Shown in pieces: positions 26,347 through 37,378 of a stretch of 64,000 bases of DNA (positions are counted from its first letter, which is position 1; each line of letters starts with the position of its first letter). This DNA comes from Peristeroidobacter soli (GTDB lineage: Bacteria > Pseudomonadota > Gammaproteobacteria > Steroidobacterales > Steroidobacteraceae). The notes under the pieces were generated by a model. That model did not search any database, was not told the DNA's origin, and was given only the letters and a program-made list of their open reading frames with translations. Location of the stretch: the NCBI RefSeq assembly GCF_004138485.1, contig NZ_ML142848.1:1090640-1154639 (forward strand). Direction: 5' to 3'. The translations under genes and the position numbers were made by a program.

Positions 26347-26847
26347 TCAGAACGGAATGTCGTCGTCGAAGCCGCCGCCACCGCCGTCATCGGCCGGCGG
26401 AGGCGCCGAACGCTCGCTCTGCTGGGGACGGGACGGGGCACGACGCGGCTGTTCGTCGTCGCCGCCAAAGCCGCCGCCACCCCCTCCACCACCGCCGCCT
26501 CCGCCACCACCCCGGCCGCCGAGCATCTGCATGTTCTGGCCGATGATTTCGGTGGTGTAACGGTCCTTGCCTTCCTTGTCCTGCCACTTACGGGTGCGCA
26601 GCGAGCCTTCGATGTAGACCTGCGAGCCCTTGCGCAGGTACTCCGCGGCGATCTCGCCGAGCTTGTCGTAGAGGACGATGGCGTGCCACTCGGTGCGCTC
26701 CTGCATGTCGCCGGTCTGCTTGTCCTTCCAGGACTCGGAGGTGGCGATGCGGATGTTGGTGACCGCCTTGCCGCTGGGCATGTAGCGCGTGTCGGGATCC
26801 GCTCCCAAGTTGCCCACCAGAATGACTTTATTGATACCGCGCGCCAT
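26347..26847 (-). CDS. ssb: Single-stranded DNA-binding protein
   Basis: A 166-aa SSB. The ATG at 26847 gives the family start ([19 protein letters not shown]). Residues 1-110 form the OB fold with the usual aromatic positions ([22 protein letters not shown]). A run of about 14 consecutive glycines and further Gly/Pro/Asp-rich sequence forms the linker. The last residues DDDIPF are the acidic tip that recruits repair and replication proteins. Divergent from uvrA, a common arrangement. Confidence 0.96.
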   Translation of the reverse strand: MARGINKVILVGNLGADPDTRYMPSGKAVTNIRIATSESWKDKQTGDMQERTEWHAIVLYDKLGEIAAEYLRKGSQVYIEGSLRTRKWQDKEGKDRYTTEIIGQNMQMLGGRGGGGGGGGGGGGGGFGGDDEQPRRAPSRPQQSERSAPPPADDGGGGGFDDDIPF

Positions 26848-27020
26848 GACAGCGAACCTCGAATTCAGTGAAGGCGGGGATTGTAAACGCGGTTGGCCAG
26901 GCTCGCAGGACATTCTCGACAGCCAAACTGGCAGTTATTCAGCCCCCCGCTACCGCCCGATTCGTGCTTGGCGACGCTGTGCCGGCCGCAGGCCAATTCC
27001 TGCCGTTGGCTGACCAGGTT

Positions 27021-27049
27021 TTGCTCCAACTTGGCCGGCTCCGTATATT
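27021..27049 (+). promoter_or_regulatory. Putative uvrA promoter
   Basis: TTGCTC (27021-27026), 17-nt spacer, TATATT (27044-27049); the start of transcription would fall near 27056, about 28 bases before the uvrA ATG. No LexA-type CTG-N10-CAG box was found overlapping it. Confidence 0.55.
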
Positions 27050-27083
27050 GAACGATCCCCTTTTGACGCCACGTACGGTAGCC

Positions 27084-29939
<2,856 letters not shown>

Positions 29940-29963
29940 CGCCGCAGCCGACCCTGGCAGTCG

Positions 29964-30395
29964 CTACGGCTCATTCTCCACTTGCGGCCAGATGAGGTTC
30001 AAAATCCCGGCCACGGCGAACCCGATCACCGAAACGACAAAACATCCCATGGCCGCTATGGTGGCGGTGAACGACGCACCAAAGTCCATATCCCCTCCGA
30101 CCGGTCCGGTGGCCATGAAGTTTGCGCAGAACACAAACAACAGCACCGCCACACAGCCCCCTGCCACGCGAAGGAATCGATTCCGCCACCAGATCCACAA
30201 CGCCGCGCAAATCAGCGATGGCACGGCCAGCGATGCATAGCCTCCCAACGAAAGCTGGAACCGGGCATCCACGCTGGCGTAGCGCGCCCCGAGCGCAACA
30301 AGGCACGCCGCCGAGGCAAGCGACAGCAGAGCGATGAATGCGCTGTAACGCGACAACCTGAAACTCATAAATCTCGTTGAGCGGGTCTCAACCAT
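29964..30395 (-). CDS. Four-helix membrane protein, unknown function
   Basis: A 143-aa integral-membrane protein with four predicted helices (SAFIALLSLASAACLVALGA; YASLAVPSLICAALWIWW; VAGGCVAVLLFVFCANFM; ATIAAMGCFVVSVIGFAVAG). The ATG at 30395 follows an AGGACGG site; residue 10 is another Met. I recognise no family. It converges with uvrA and begins a long run of small minus-strand genes. Confidence 0.55.
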   Translation of the reverse strand: MVETRSTRFMSFRLSRYSAFIALLSLASAACLVALGARYASVDARFQLSLGGYASLAVPSLICAALWIWWRNRFLRVAGGCVAVLLFVFCANFMATGPVGGDMDFGASFTATIAAMGCFVVSVIGFAVAGILNLIWPQVENEP

Positions 30396-30482
30396 TACAG
30401 ACCGTCCTGATGCCCCATGAGCGTCTGGCTCAGCGCCGGAATCTCCAGCTCGAGATCGCCACCCGGCTGATGATGTCGCTAC

Positions 30483-30902
30483 TCAAACTGCCGAGCTGCC
30501 CGTGCTGCTTTCGGGATAGGAAGGCAACCCGTCTGCGAAGATCACCCAGCTTACGTTGTGGCTCAGCCACGAGTGATGCGTTGGAGGATACTGGTTCGGA
30601 TCATCTAGCGTGCACGTAGCAACGTCGATCTCTCCCGGGCACGATGCTGACCGATAGGTCAAAGGAGTGCCGCACGCCGGGCAGAATGTTCGCTCAACCG
30701 GATCGGATGACGAGAACCTTGCCGGCTCGCCTGTCATGAAACTGAAGTGGCGCTCCTCAACGGTGATCCAGGCGACGGCCGGCGCTCCGGAAATGCGCCT
30801 GCAAGTCTGGCAGTGACACACCATGCTGCCGATGGGCGGCGCCGACAGCCGGTATCTCACTTTGCCGCAGAAGCAACCGCCTTCAACGTCGACGCTTTCC
30901 AT
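30483..30902 (-). CDS. GFA/CENP-V domain zinc protein
   Basis: A 139-aa protein of the glutathione-dependent formaldehyde-activating (GFA) family. The zinc ligands follow the family order: GGCFCGKVRY (CxC), CHCQTC (CxxC region) and FCPACGTPLTY (CxxC). The end (SWVIFADGLPSYPES) also matches. Most members have unknown substrates, so the Gfa name alone should not be read as formaldehyde metabolism. Confidence 0.88.
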   Translation of the reverse strand: MESVDVEGGCFCGKVRYRLSAPPIGSMVCHCQTCRRISGAPAVAWITVEERHFSFMTGEPARFSSSDPVERTFCPACGTPLTYRSASCPGEIDVATCTLDDPNQYPPTHHSWLSHNVSWVIFADGLPSYPESSTGSSAV

Positions 30903-30928
30903 GACTCCCTCAGGCGTTAGTGGCGCGC

Positions 30929-31513
30929 TCAGTACCTCGGAATACTCACATAGATAGTGTATGTGCCACTCTTGGGATCACACAAATGGCTGTCGGCCTT
31001 CATCGGAGTCATAGGCTGCGTCGTCAACTGTAGACCCAGACGAGGATGATTCTCCCGCACGAATTGCTGCGCGGACTGTTCATCCATTGCAAATTGCAGC
31101 CGCATCGTCCCGTCCTCCATCGTGTAGGCGAGGTCTCCAACATAGTTCACCACACCCGGTTTCGCCTCGAACGTCGGTGACACTGAATCTCGGCACGGCC
31201 CGAAGTAAGTGCGGGTCGTCGGAAAAATCAGCGAGACACCGAGGCGCTCTTCCGGACGCGTCGCCTTCACCTTGACGAAGACATAACCCTGCTCTGGAAA
31301 CGCGTTTACCTCCGGCACATCCAGTCGAGGCCTTCGCCAGGTATTGTCGTGCACGGGTCCACGCACCAGATGGATTCGACTCTCGGGCCGAAACCCAAGC
31401 AGCAGAATCGCCTCGTCGCTTCTCAGACGCACGGACGAATCGGATTTGATATTGCTGACGCCGCAGGCGCTTACAGTCAAAAGAAGTAGGACAACACTCA
31501 ATATACGTTTCAT
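30929..31513 (-). CDS. Lipoprotein of unknown function
   Basis: A 194-aa protein beginning MKRILSVVLLLLTVSACGVS, a lipoprotein signal with lipobox VSAC. The mature part is beta-rich with two later cysteines (GPCRDS, HLCDPKSG) that could form a disulfide. No known domain recognised. Same strand and close spacing as its neighbours, but without overlap. Confidence 0.6.
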   Translation of the reverse strand: MKRILSVVLLLLTVSACGVSNIKSDSSVRLRSDEAILLLGFRPESRIHLVRGPVHDNTWRRPRLDVPEVNAFPEQGYVFVKVKATRPEERLGVSLIFPTTRTYFGPCRDSVSPTFEAKPGVVNYVGDLAYTMEDGTMRLQFAMDEQSAQQFVRENHPRLGLQLTTQPMTPMKADSHLCDPKSGTYTIYVSIPRY

Positions 31514-31611
31514 GTTTATATCGTTCCGCTGATGAACATTCCGGTGCGATGCTATCGCGGCCGCTGGATGGGGCCGACGTCCATGCCGTCATGATAGCGT
31601 GCGCCGAAGAA

Positions 31612-32085
31612 CTATTGAGATCGCTCGGCCGGTAACGACCACGGTGGACCTTTGGTGCACCGGAGTACGAGACTGCGCCTGCCCAGGATGAAGCAACTCA
31701 TCCGTCGCAACAGACCGGCAGCCAGGAAGCCGAGATTGCCGCGCACCGTCAGGGACCAGCGATCGTTGGTCCCGAAGAAGCCGAAGCAGATCGACGACGG
31801 CCCTTCGATCTCCAGCTCCTGGATGAACCCGAAGTAGTCCGGTGTAGTGGCACGATCCAGCACGGCGCCGCTGGCGTCCAGCAGATAGAACCAATGACTG
31901 GTCCCGTCGAAATAGTCGTAGCTGACGATGAGCAGATAGCCTGCGTCGCACTGAAATTGATGTCGCAACTCGTCGCCGCAAATGACTCCGACGGAACGAC
32001 CTTCCATCAGCAGAGGCCGGAGGTGATCCAACAATACTCCCCCGGCTGGAGTTGAACCTAATGCGAACCGGTGCGTTGCTTTCAT
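31612..32085 (-). CDS. Hypothetical protein
   Basis: A 157-aa protein I do not recognise. It has no signal peptide. The central part is beta-rich and aromatic (GYLLIVSYDYFDGTSHWFYL, SSICFGFFGTNDRWSLTVRG). The C-terminal 30 residues are basic with three cysteines. It ends 14 bases before the small membrane-protein gene region on the same strand. Confidence 0.5.
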   Translation of the reverse strand: MKATHRFALGSTPAGGVLLDHLRPLLMEGRSVGVICGDELRHQFQCDAGYLLIVSYDYFDGTSHWFYLLDASGAVLDRATTPDYFGFIQELEIEGPSSICFGFFGTNDRWSLTVRGNLGFLAAGLLRRMSCFILGRRSLVLRCTKGPPWSLPAERSQ

Positions 32086-32098
32086 GCCGTACGAGCCA

Positions 32099-32407
32099 TC
32101 AAGACTTCGCTTCGACCTTTCCGCGGAAACGTACCACCGCCCGGCCGCCGACCAGGTAGCCGATCAGAGTGGAGACGAGCCAAAGCAGCTGCACCACCCA
32201 CTTACCGTTCTGAAGCCCGAGCGCCCGGCTCAGAGCTTCGAGGCCGACGATGCATGCCGCGCAGCTGATGAGAGCAATGACATAGACGCCCATCCATTTG
32301 ACGAAGCCGAGCGCAACGCCTTGTCTCGCCTGTCTTCGCCACAGCACGACAACAATGATCAGCGCAGGCAGTACGGCCTGGGCCGCGTAATAGATTGGAT
32401 CTGACAT
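32099..32407 (-). CDS. Small three-helix membrane protein
   Basis: About 102 aa if started at the ATG at 32407 (MSDPIYYAAQAVLPAL); an upstream in-frame ATG at 32467 adds a hydrophilic stretch. Three hydrophobic helices are visible (VLPALIIVVVLW, WMGVYVIALISCAACIVGLE, VVQLLWLVSTLIGYLVGG), followed by a basic tail. Function unknown. Confidence 0.5.
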   Translation of the reverse strand: MSDPIYYAAQAVLPALIIVVVLWRRQARQGVALGFVKWMGVYVIALISCAACIVGLEALSRALGLQNGKWVVQLLWLVSTLIGYLVGGRAVVRFRGKVEAKS

Positions 32408-32494
32408 CTGAAGCTCTACAACCGCCACAACGGCTTGGATCGCTTGAAGCGCATCATCGGTGTGCATACCTGCTTGGTTACTGACAAATATCGC

Positions 32495-33496
32495 TCACCA
32501 AAATCTCCACCAGGGTCTCGCCGCCTGAGGTGACGATTTCCTGGCCTCAGCTTCTCCGTCATCACTCCCACGCGCGAGCGCCGAGTAATCAGCTCGACCA
32601 GCAACGGCGATCGCTACCGCGGTCGAAACAATAGGCAGCTCATCGTGCAGAGACAATCCGAAAGCCCGCATCAGTTGCTCTGTTTCCTTCATGTAGTAGC
32701 TTTCAACAGCCATGCCTTCTTCTTGCGGGAGGCGCGCGCCGGAGAAAGCGAGCTGCCCATCAGTGTTCTGAATCATTCGCCGCAGCTGCCCGGACTCGTA
32801 GCTCGAGAAGTACGCGCATCCGCCGGCGGTTTCGACGATGAAGGAAACGACCGAGCCGAACCGGACGCTCAGTTTCTCGAGGGCTGCCTCGTCTCCGGGA
32901 AGGACGAAGCTGAAGTCCATGAGGATGGCCCAAGGCCCGTCCTGGCACAGCACATAGGCCTCGACTCCTTGATTGTCCTTGGTCCAATCGGCCGCCGACA
33001 CAAAGCGCTCGTGGGCGCTCTTCCAGGACCAAACGTCGTCGACATTGGCGAACCCCTCGGCGGAATCGACAACCTCCAATTCTGGCCAGGTCTCCGAAAA
33101 AGCAGCCCTGAGCTCAGACAGCGACGTCTTCGCGGCGATGAGTCCGAAGTGCATGCCCATAGGTTTGCCTACTCCGCGAGAAACAGCGAATCGGTCCGAA
33201 CAAATGCGCCCATGTGACGTTTCCGCGGAAACGTCAGGCAGCAGTTCTATTTCAGAATCCAGAACATCGGCGACCCACTTCACGGTGCCGTCGGAATTGA
33301 TGCAGAAGACGATCCCCATCGACTCGCCATTCGGGCCGGTAAAGCCCTGATCGGGCTGTACGATGTCACCTATGGCGGGCAAAGATGACCCGTCGCCAAG
33401 CGTCAGGTCCACGCGATCCAACGGAATGTTGCTGATCGACCTGGCTTTCGGTGGGCGAAGCGCGCGCCCGTGACAACCTCGCTCGGCGCCACTCAC
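32495..33496 (-). CDS. Hypothetical protein, DUF4261-like C-terminal part
   Basis: A 333-aa protein if started at the GTG at 33496, which overlaps the stop of the next small open frame (GTGA). The open frame extends further to 33577 but that part overlaps the neighbour. The N-terminal part (SSLPAIGDIVQPDQGFTGPN and SDGTVKWVADVLDSEIELL) looks like a compact beta domain. The part from KPMGMHFGLIAAK onwards looks like a second domain and could start on its own at the ATG at 33160 behind a GGAG site. A perfect 22-bp palindrome lies at the join (33215-33236). Function unknown; an immunity-protein role is possible but unsupported. Confidence 0.5.
   Translation of the reverse strand: MSGAERGCHGRALRPPKARSISNIPLDRVDLTLGDGSSLPAIGDIVQPDQGFTGPNGESMGIVFCINSDGTVKWVADVLDSEIELLPDVSAETSHGRICSDRFAVSRGVGKPMGMHFGLIAAKTSLSELRAAFSETWPELEVVDSAEGFANVDDVWSWKSAHERFVSAADWTKDNQGVEAYVLCQDGPWAILMDFSFVLPGDEAALEKLSVRFGSVVSFIVETAGGCAYFSSYESGQLRRMIQNTDGQLAFSGARLPQEEGMAVESYYMKETEQLMRAFGLSLHDELPIVSTAVAIAVAGRADYSALARGSDDGEAEARKSSPQAARPWWRFW
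33215..33236. promoter_or_regulatory. 22-bp perfect palindrome sharing its core with 32118-32132
   Basis: The palindrome is centred on TTTCCGCGGAAA, with TGACG on the left and CGTCA on the right. A 15-base core, TTTCCGCGGAAACGT, recurs exactly at 32118-32132. Located 55 bases upstream of the internal ATG at 33160, it could be an operator for that start, or a target for a DNA-binding protein. Confidence 0.4.
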
Positions 33497-33693
33497 TTCG
33501 CGTCGTAACACGTCTTTGACTCCGACTCGCTTTCCTTGAGCTCGAGACATAAGTTGTGGGTGGCCCACAGCACACAATCCTCATCCTTGTCGCCGAAACA
33601 CATGACCGCGGCGGGCTGGTCGGTCGACTCGAGGAACTTCAAGTCGACGATGGCGACCAGATCGACCCTGCTGGCGGCATTGGCGATAGCCAT
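33493..33693 (-). CDS. Small hypothetical protein, possibly N-terminally truncated
   Basis: A 66-aa frame (MAIANAASRVDLVAIVDLKF..., ending ESKTCYDAK). The composition looks coding, and the same frame continues upstream to about 33830 with protein-like sequence (CLGAGDEKRESNFAHRIPSS) but without a usable start codon. The stop overlaps the GTG of the next gene by four bases. Either the real start is unusual or the 5' end has been lost. Confidence 0.35.
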   Translation of the reverse strand: MAIANAASRVDLVAIVDLKFLESTDQPAAVMCFGDKDEDCVLWATHNLCLELKESESESKTCYDAK

Positions 33694-33878
33694 GACAGTG
33701 CGAGCAAGCTGCCGACCGGAGCTTGGAATCCGGTGCGCGAAGTTTGATTCGCGTTTTTCATCGCCCGCCCCCAGGCACAGCGTCCGTGTGCCAGTGGCGA
33801 TGAGGATAGACGAGCGGCACGAGCGCGCGCCACCAACGTGGCGAACGCAGCTGGAGCGTCGAATGTCAAATGCCGGGG

Positions 33879-34391
33879 TCAGCGCACCCGCTGCCGATTC
33901 GTCGAAATGAAGGTCTGGTGCACCTCGCCGTGCGCCACTTTTTCAGCGAACTTGCCGCCGGTGTATTCCGTCAGGATGGCGCGCCAGAAACCGACGGCAG
34001 CTTTGTTGTGGAGGAATTCGGTGATCTCCCAGCTGCCGGCGAAGCGGTTGAAGATCAGTTGAGCGGCGTCGCGGCCGACGCCGAGGCGGCGGGACTTCAG
34101 GGCGATGAAGAATTCGGCCATGCGGAAGTCGACCTGGTCGCGGCGATTCCGCGGCGGGCGGCTGACGAGCGCGAAGCCGGCGGGGTGGTCGTCTTTCAGG
34201 ATGATCAGGGGATAGGAGCTGTCATCGGCGAACCACCGGGCCATCAGTTCCGTCTGCACCTCACGGGTGGCCGGGAACACGCCGGTGTTCATGCTCATTT
34301 GCGACAGGTCTTCGAGGTACTCCGGGTATTGAGCCTGGATCCATTGACGGTCGCGGGGAGAGTTCAGGGCATCGCGAATACTGACGGGCAC
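33879..34391 (-). CDS. GNAT-family acetyltransferase-like protein
   Basis: About 170 aa from the GTG at 34391 (VPVSIRDALNSPRDRQWIQA); the open frame upstream is Arg-rich and unlike the family. GNAT features: the N-terminal strand-helix (SIRDALNSPRDRQWIQ), the central strand (PAGFALVSRP), the acceptor strand (RMAEFFIALKSRRLGVGRDA, where RRLGVG corresponds to the acetyl-CoA pyrophosphate loop RxxGxG) and the late element HNKAAVGFWRAIL. Substrate unknown. Confidence 0.75.
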   Translation of the reverse strand: MPVSIRDALNSPRDRQWIQAQYPEYLEDLSQMSMNTGVFPATREVQTELMARWFADDSSYPLIILKDDHPAGFALVSRPPRNRRDQVDFRMAEFFIALKSRRLGVGRDAAQLIFNRFAGSWEITEFLHNKAAVGFWRAILTEYTGGKFAEKVAHGEVHQTFISTNRQRVR

Positions 34392-34511
34392 GGCTTGCTG
34401 GCGAGTCCCTTGCCACCTCCGAGTTCTAATTCCGCGAGTACGGTACTGAAAAAGCGGAGCCGGCGATATCGGTGATCCCCGCGGCCGAAGGATCCGGGCG
34501 ATCCTCAAAAC

Positions 34512-34540
34512 AACACCGGGCGGAAAGCCCGCCCGGTGTT
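34512..34540 (-). terminator. Strong intrinsic terminator of the Ala/Pro-rich lipoprotein gene
   Basis: Perfect 12-bp stem AACACCGGGCGG (34512-34523), 5-nt loop, CCGCCCGGTGTT (34529-34540). Read on the minus strand it is followed by GTTTTG. It lies 57 bases after the lipoprotein stop. Confidence 0.8.
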
Positions 34541-34596
34541 GGTGGGAACGGATGTTGCCATCCGCTCCTCAAGCTCGGTGACCGAGCCTGGCTCGA

Positions 34597-34839
34597 TTAC
34601 TGAGCCGGGGGCGGCGTGGTCTCGCCAGCCGGCGGCGCAGTGGCGGCGTCAGCAGGAGCTTCGGCCGGAGCGGCGCCTTCAGCAGGAGCGGCAGCAGCGT
34701 CGGCAGGAGCTTCGGCAGGAGCCGGAGCGGCTTCGGTCGCGGCAGGAGCAGCGGCGTCGGCCGGAGCCTCTTCCTTCTTGGCGCAAGCAGCGAGCGACAG
34801 CGACAACGCCAGAGCGGCGAGGATCATCTTTGTGTTCAT
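34597..34839 (-). CDS. Small Ala/Pro/Glu-rich lipoprotein
   Basis: An 80-aa lipoprotein: MNTKMILAALALSLSLAAC (lipobox LAAC), then AKKEE and a low-complexity stretch with repeated APAEAPADAA-type units. No folded domain is expected; such peptides often act as envelope spacers. The ATG at 34839 is chosen because it opens the signal peptide. It has its own terminator. Confidence 0.7.
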   Translation of the reverse strand: MNTKMILAALALSLSLAACAKKEEAPADAAAPAATEAAPAPAEAPADAAAAPAEGAAPAEAPADAATAPPAGETTPPPAQ

Positions 34840-35009
34840 GTGAACGATCACCCCAATGTGATGTAGGTTGATTGAACAGCAACGGATCAAGTGGCTCGCG
34901 CCACCATTCCCATGCGGCGGCGGGAGTCTAAGATGTTTCAGTTTGCTTTGAAACAGTCATGCAACATCCGATCGATCACGTCGCCGCATAAAGACAAATC
35001 ACAAACACC

Positions 35010-35852
35010 ATGAAAACCAGAGCCGCGCGCAGCGCCGCGTCGATGTCATTGATCTGTATCGTGCTCAGCGCGTGCAGTTCGACAGAACATCGGGTCGTTG
35101 ACGAAATAGTGACATCCTGGCGCGAACAGCGCTCGCTGCCCAACATTGACGAAACGTTGACAATCGATTCCGCGTATCGCGTGCAAACGCGCAGCGTGCG
35201 CGAGCGATTGCATGGCGAGAGTCCGGCAGGATTCAAAGCGGGACTCACATCCGCGCCCGCGCAAGCACGTTTCAAAACCAACGATGCGGTAGCGGGCGTG
35301 CTGTTCAAGGGAGGAGCAGTGCCTTCTACGAGCACAGTGAGCTTGCACGCAATGCGTGGTCTCTTCATCGAAGTCGAAGTGGCGATGCGCATCGGTACGC
35401 CGATCGACAAACCACTCGCGGACGTCGCAGCACTGCGCACACACATCGATGGCGTCGGCCCCGCGATCGAGCTTCCCAATCTCGACTACGCGCAACCGCC
35501 ATCGCTCGATGCCGTCGACATCGTCGCCACCAACGTCGCGGCAGCGAAGTACATCGTTGGTGAATTCGCTTCGCCTCAACAGCGCGATCCGAATGCGACC
35601 GACGTTCGCCTGGTGTGCAACGACAAAGAAATGCTCACCGGCAAAGGCACCGACGCGCTCGGCGATCAGTGGCGCGCGGCGTTGTTCCTGGTGAACAAAA
35701 TGGTCGCGCAAGGATGGACGCTGGAGCGCGGGCAGATCTTACTCACCGGCTCGCTGGGTCGGATGGTTCCCGGCACGACGGGGCACTGTGTCGCCAGTTA
35801 CCATGCGGGCCAGACGCAATGGGCGCAGCTCGAGATCAACGTAACGCCATGA
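35010..35852 (+). CDS. Lipoprotein of the 2-oxopent-4-enoate hydratase/FAH fold
   Basis: A 280-aa protein. An N-terminal lipoprotein signal (SMSLICIVLSAC, lipobox LSAC) is fused to a domain resembling MhpD-type hydratases and decarboxylases of the fumarylacetoacetate-hydrolase superfamily: AYRVQTRSVRERL, GFKAGLTSAPAQARFKTND, the metal-binding Glu pair in FIEVEVAMRIG, the IDGVGPAIELPNLDY segment, and the C-terminal GQILLTGSLGRMVPG. These enzymes are normally cytoplasmic, so export as a lipoprotein is unusual. The stop overlaps the peptidase start (ATGA). Confidence 0.78.
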   Translation: MKTRAARSAASMSLICIVLSACSSTEHRVVDEIVTSWREQRSLPNIDETLTIDSAYRVQTRSVRERLHGESPAGFKAGLTSAPAQARFKTNDAVAGVLFKGGAVPSTSTVSLHAMRGLFIEVEVAMRIGTPIDKPLADVAALRTHIDGVGPAIELPNLDYAQPPSLDAVDIVATNVAAAKYIVGEFASPQQRDPNATDVRLVCNDKEMLTGKGTDALGDQWRAALFLVNKMVAQGWTLERGQILLTGSLGRMVPGTTGHCVASYHAGQTQWAQLEINVTP

Positions 35853-37174
35853 ACGCCCCACTGAAATCCTCATACACGGCGCATCTGCAAATCCAGCGCC
35901 GCCACACCGACGAGGCGCTCGCCGCCACCGGCTTCGACGCGGTGGCGATCTACGCCGGCGGTCATCACATGCAGTTCCTGGATGACCAGCCCTACCCGTT
36001 CAAGCCCAATCCCCACTTTCGGCTGTGGACACCGCTGGCGGAACCGGTCGACTGCTGGATCGTGTATCGGCCCGGGCAGCGCTTGCAGCTCGTGTTCCTG
36101 CAACCGGTGGACTACTGGTACCAGCCGCCCGAGATGCCGAACGATTTCTGGACCGATCAATTCGACTTCAAAGTCATTCGTGAAGCATCGGCAGCGAAAG
36201 CGCACATTGCTGGCGTGGGTCGCTGTGCATTCATTGGTGAATGGCGCGACGAATTTACCGATTGGGGTTTCACCGGACGCAATCCCGAGCCGCTCATGCA
36301 TCGCTTGCATTACGTGCGCGCGTTCAAGACGGAGTACGAGCTCGAATGCATGCGTCGTGCGTCTCGCATGGCTGCACGCGGGCACAAAGCCGCTGAAGCG
36401 GCGTTTCGAGCTGGCGGTTCGGAGTACGACATCAACATGTCGTATATCCGTGCGACGGGACAAACGGAGAATGAACTGCCCTATCCCAATATCGTCGGGC
36501 TCAATGCCAACTCGGCGGTACTGCATTATCAGAATCAGGAACGGACGGCGCCTGCGCAGTCGCGTTCGTTTTTGATCGATGCGGGGGCGCAGTTTCATGG
36601 TTACGCAGCTGATGTCACGCGCACTTACTCGCGTGAGAACGATGACTTTGCGGCGTTGATCAAGGCGATGGATGACGAGCAGCAGGGTCTGTGTTCAGAG
36701 GTGCGTGCTGGCGTTGATTACGCCGATATTCATTTCAGTGCGCATCGGCGCGTTGCGAAGATTCTGCGTGAGTTTGGAGTGATCACGGCCGCGCCGGAGG
36801 AAGCGCTGGCGAGTGGACTGAGCAGCGTGTTCTTCCCGCACGGCGTCGGTCACTTGCTGGGACTGCAGGTCCACGATGTCGCGGGTTTCACTGTGACGCC
36901 GGATGGCCAGCAGAAGGCGCGTCCGCAAGGACACCCCTATCTGCGACTGACACGGACGTTGCAGCCGGGCTGCGTCGTCACGATCGAGCCGGGGTTGTAC
37001 TTCATCGATCAATTGCTGGAGAAGGCGCGCACGTCGCCGCTGGGCAAGCAGATCAACTGGGAAACGGTGGCGCAGTTCAAGCCGTTTGGCGGGATTCGCG
37101 TCGAAGACAACGTCGCCGCGACGACGGGTGAGCCGGAGAACTTGACGCGTCCGGCGTTCGCCGCCGTGAACTAG
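35849..37174 (+). CDS. pepQ: Xaa-Pro dipeptidase (M24 family)
   Basis: A 441-aa M24 metallopeptidase that cleaves Xaa-Pro dipeptides; PepQ proteins may also hydrolyse organophosphates. The ATG at 35849 overlaps the previous stop. The five metal ligands can be placed: Asp in FLIDAGAQFHGYAADVTRTY (two Asp), His in FFPHGVGHLLGLQVHD, Glu in VTIEPGLYF and Glu in GIRVEDNV. The N-terminal creatinase-like domain is complete. No signal peptide, so cytoplasmic despite its coupling to a lipoprotein gene. Confidence 0.92.
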   Translation: MNAPLKSSYTAHLQIQRRHTDEALAATGFDAVAIYAGGHHMQFLDDQPYPFKPNPHFRLWTPLAEPVDCWIVYRPGQRLQLVFLQPVDYWYQPPEMPNDFWTDQFDFKVIREASAAKAHIAGVGRCAFIGEWRDEFTDWGFTGRNPEPLMHRLHYVRAFKTEYELECMRRASRMAARGHKAAEAAFRAGGSEYDINMSYIRATGQTENELPYPNIVGLNANSAVLHYQNQERTAPAQSRSFLIDAGAQFHGYAADVTRTYSRENDDFAALIKAMDDEQQGLCSEVRAGVDYADIHFSAHRRVAKILREFGVITAAPEEALASGLSSVFFPHGVGHLLGLQVHDVAGFTVTPDGQQKARPQGHPYLRLTRTLQPGCVVTIEPGLYFIDQLLEKARTSPLGKQINWETVAQFKPFGGIRVEDNVAATTGEPENLTRPAFAAVN

Positions 37175-37205
37175 AGCCGTCTTGCACGGGGAAAGCGTAG
37201 ACGAG

Positions 37206-37300
37206 CGATACGCAGGCGTCGGCACGATACGTAAGCGTCAGCGCGACATGCGAGCACCAGTGCGATACGCAAGCGCCAGTGCGACACGTGAGCGCCAGCG
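37206..37300. repeat. Five tandem 19-bp repeats
   Basis: Five contiguous imperfect copies of a 19-base unit (type CGATACGCAAGCGCCAGTG) at 37206, 37225, 37244, 37263 and 37282, in the gap between pepQ and mscL. Copies differ at several positions but keep the CGAYAYG start. No coding frame is needed to explain them, and there are no spacers, so it is not a CRISPR array. Confidence 0.8.
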
Positions 37301-37378
37301 GAGCGCAGGCGTGCCCCGCGAAGCGACTGCCGCGCAACGCAGGGTCGGCGCAAAGCGCCAACCCGCGTCAGCGACACC

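Noticed and set aside
26848-27083. LexA (SOS) box between ssb and uvrA
   Set aside because: The best candidate, CTGGCAGTTATTCAG near 26925, has CTG and CAG one base too close to fit the gammaproteobacterial CTG-N10-CAG pattern.
34616-34843. Ala/Ser-rich plus-strand open frame opposite the small lipoprotein gene
   Set aside because: It mirrors the repetitive Ala/Pro codons of the lipoprotein; the minus strand has the signal peptide, lipobox and terminator.
37206-37300. CRISPR array
   Set aside because: The 19-base units are contiguous without unique spacers and no cas gene is near.
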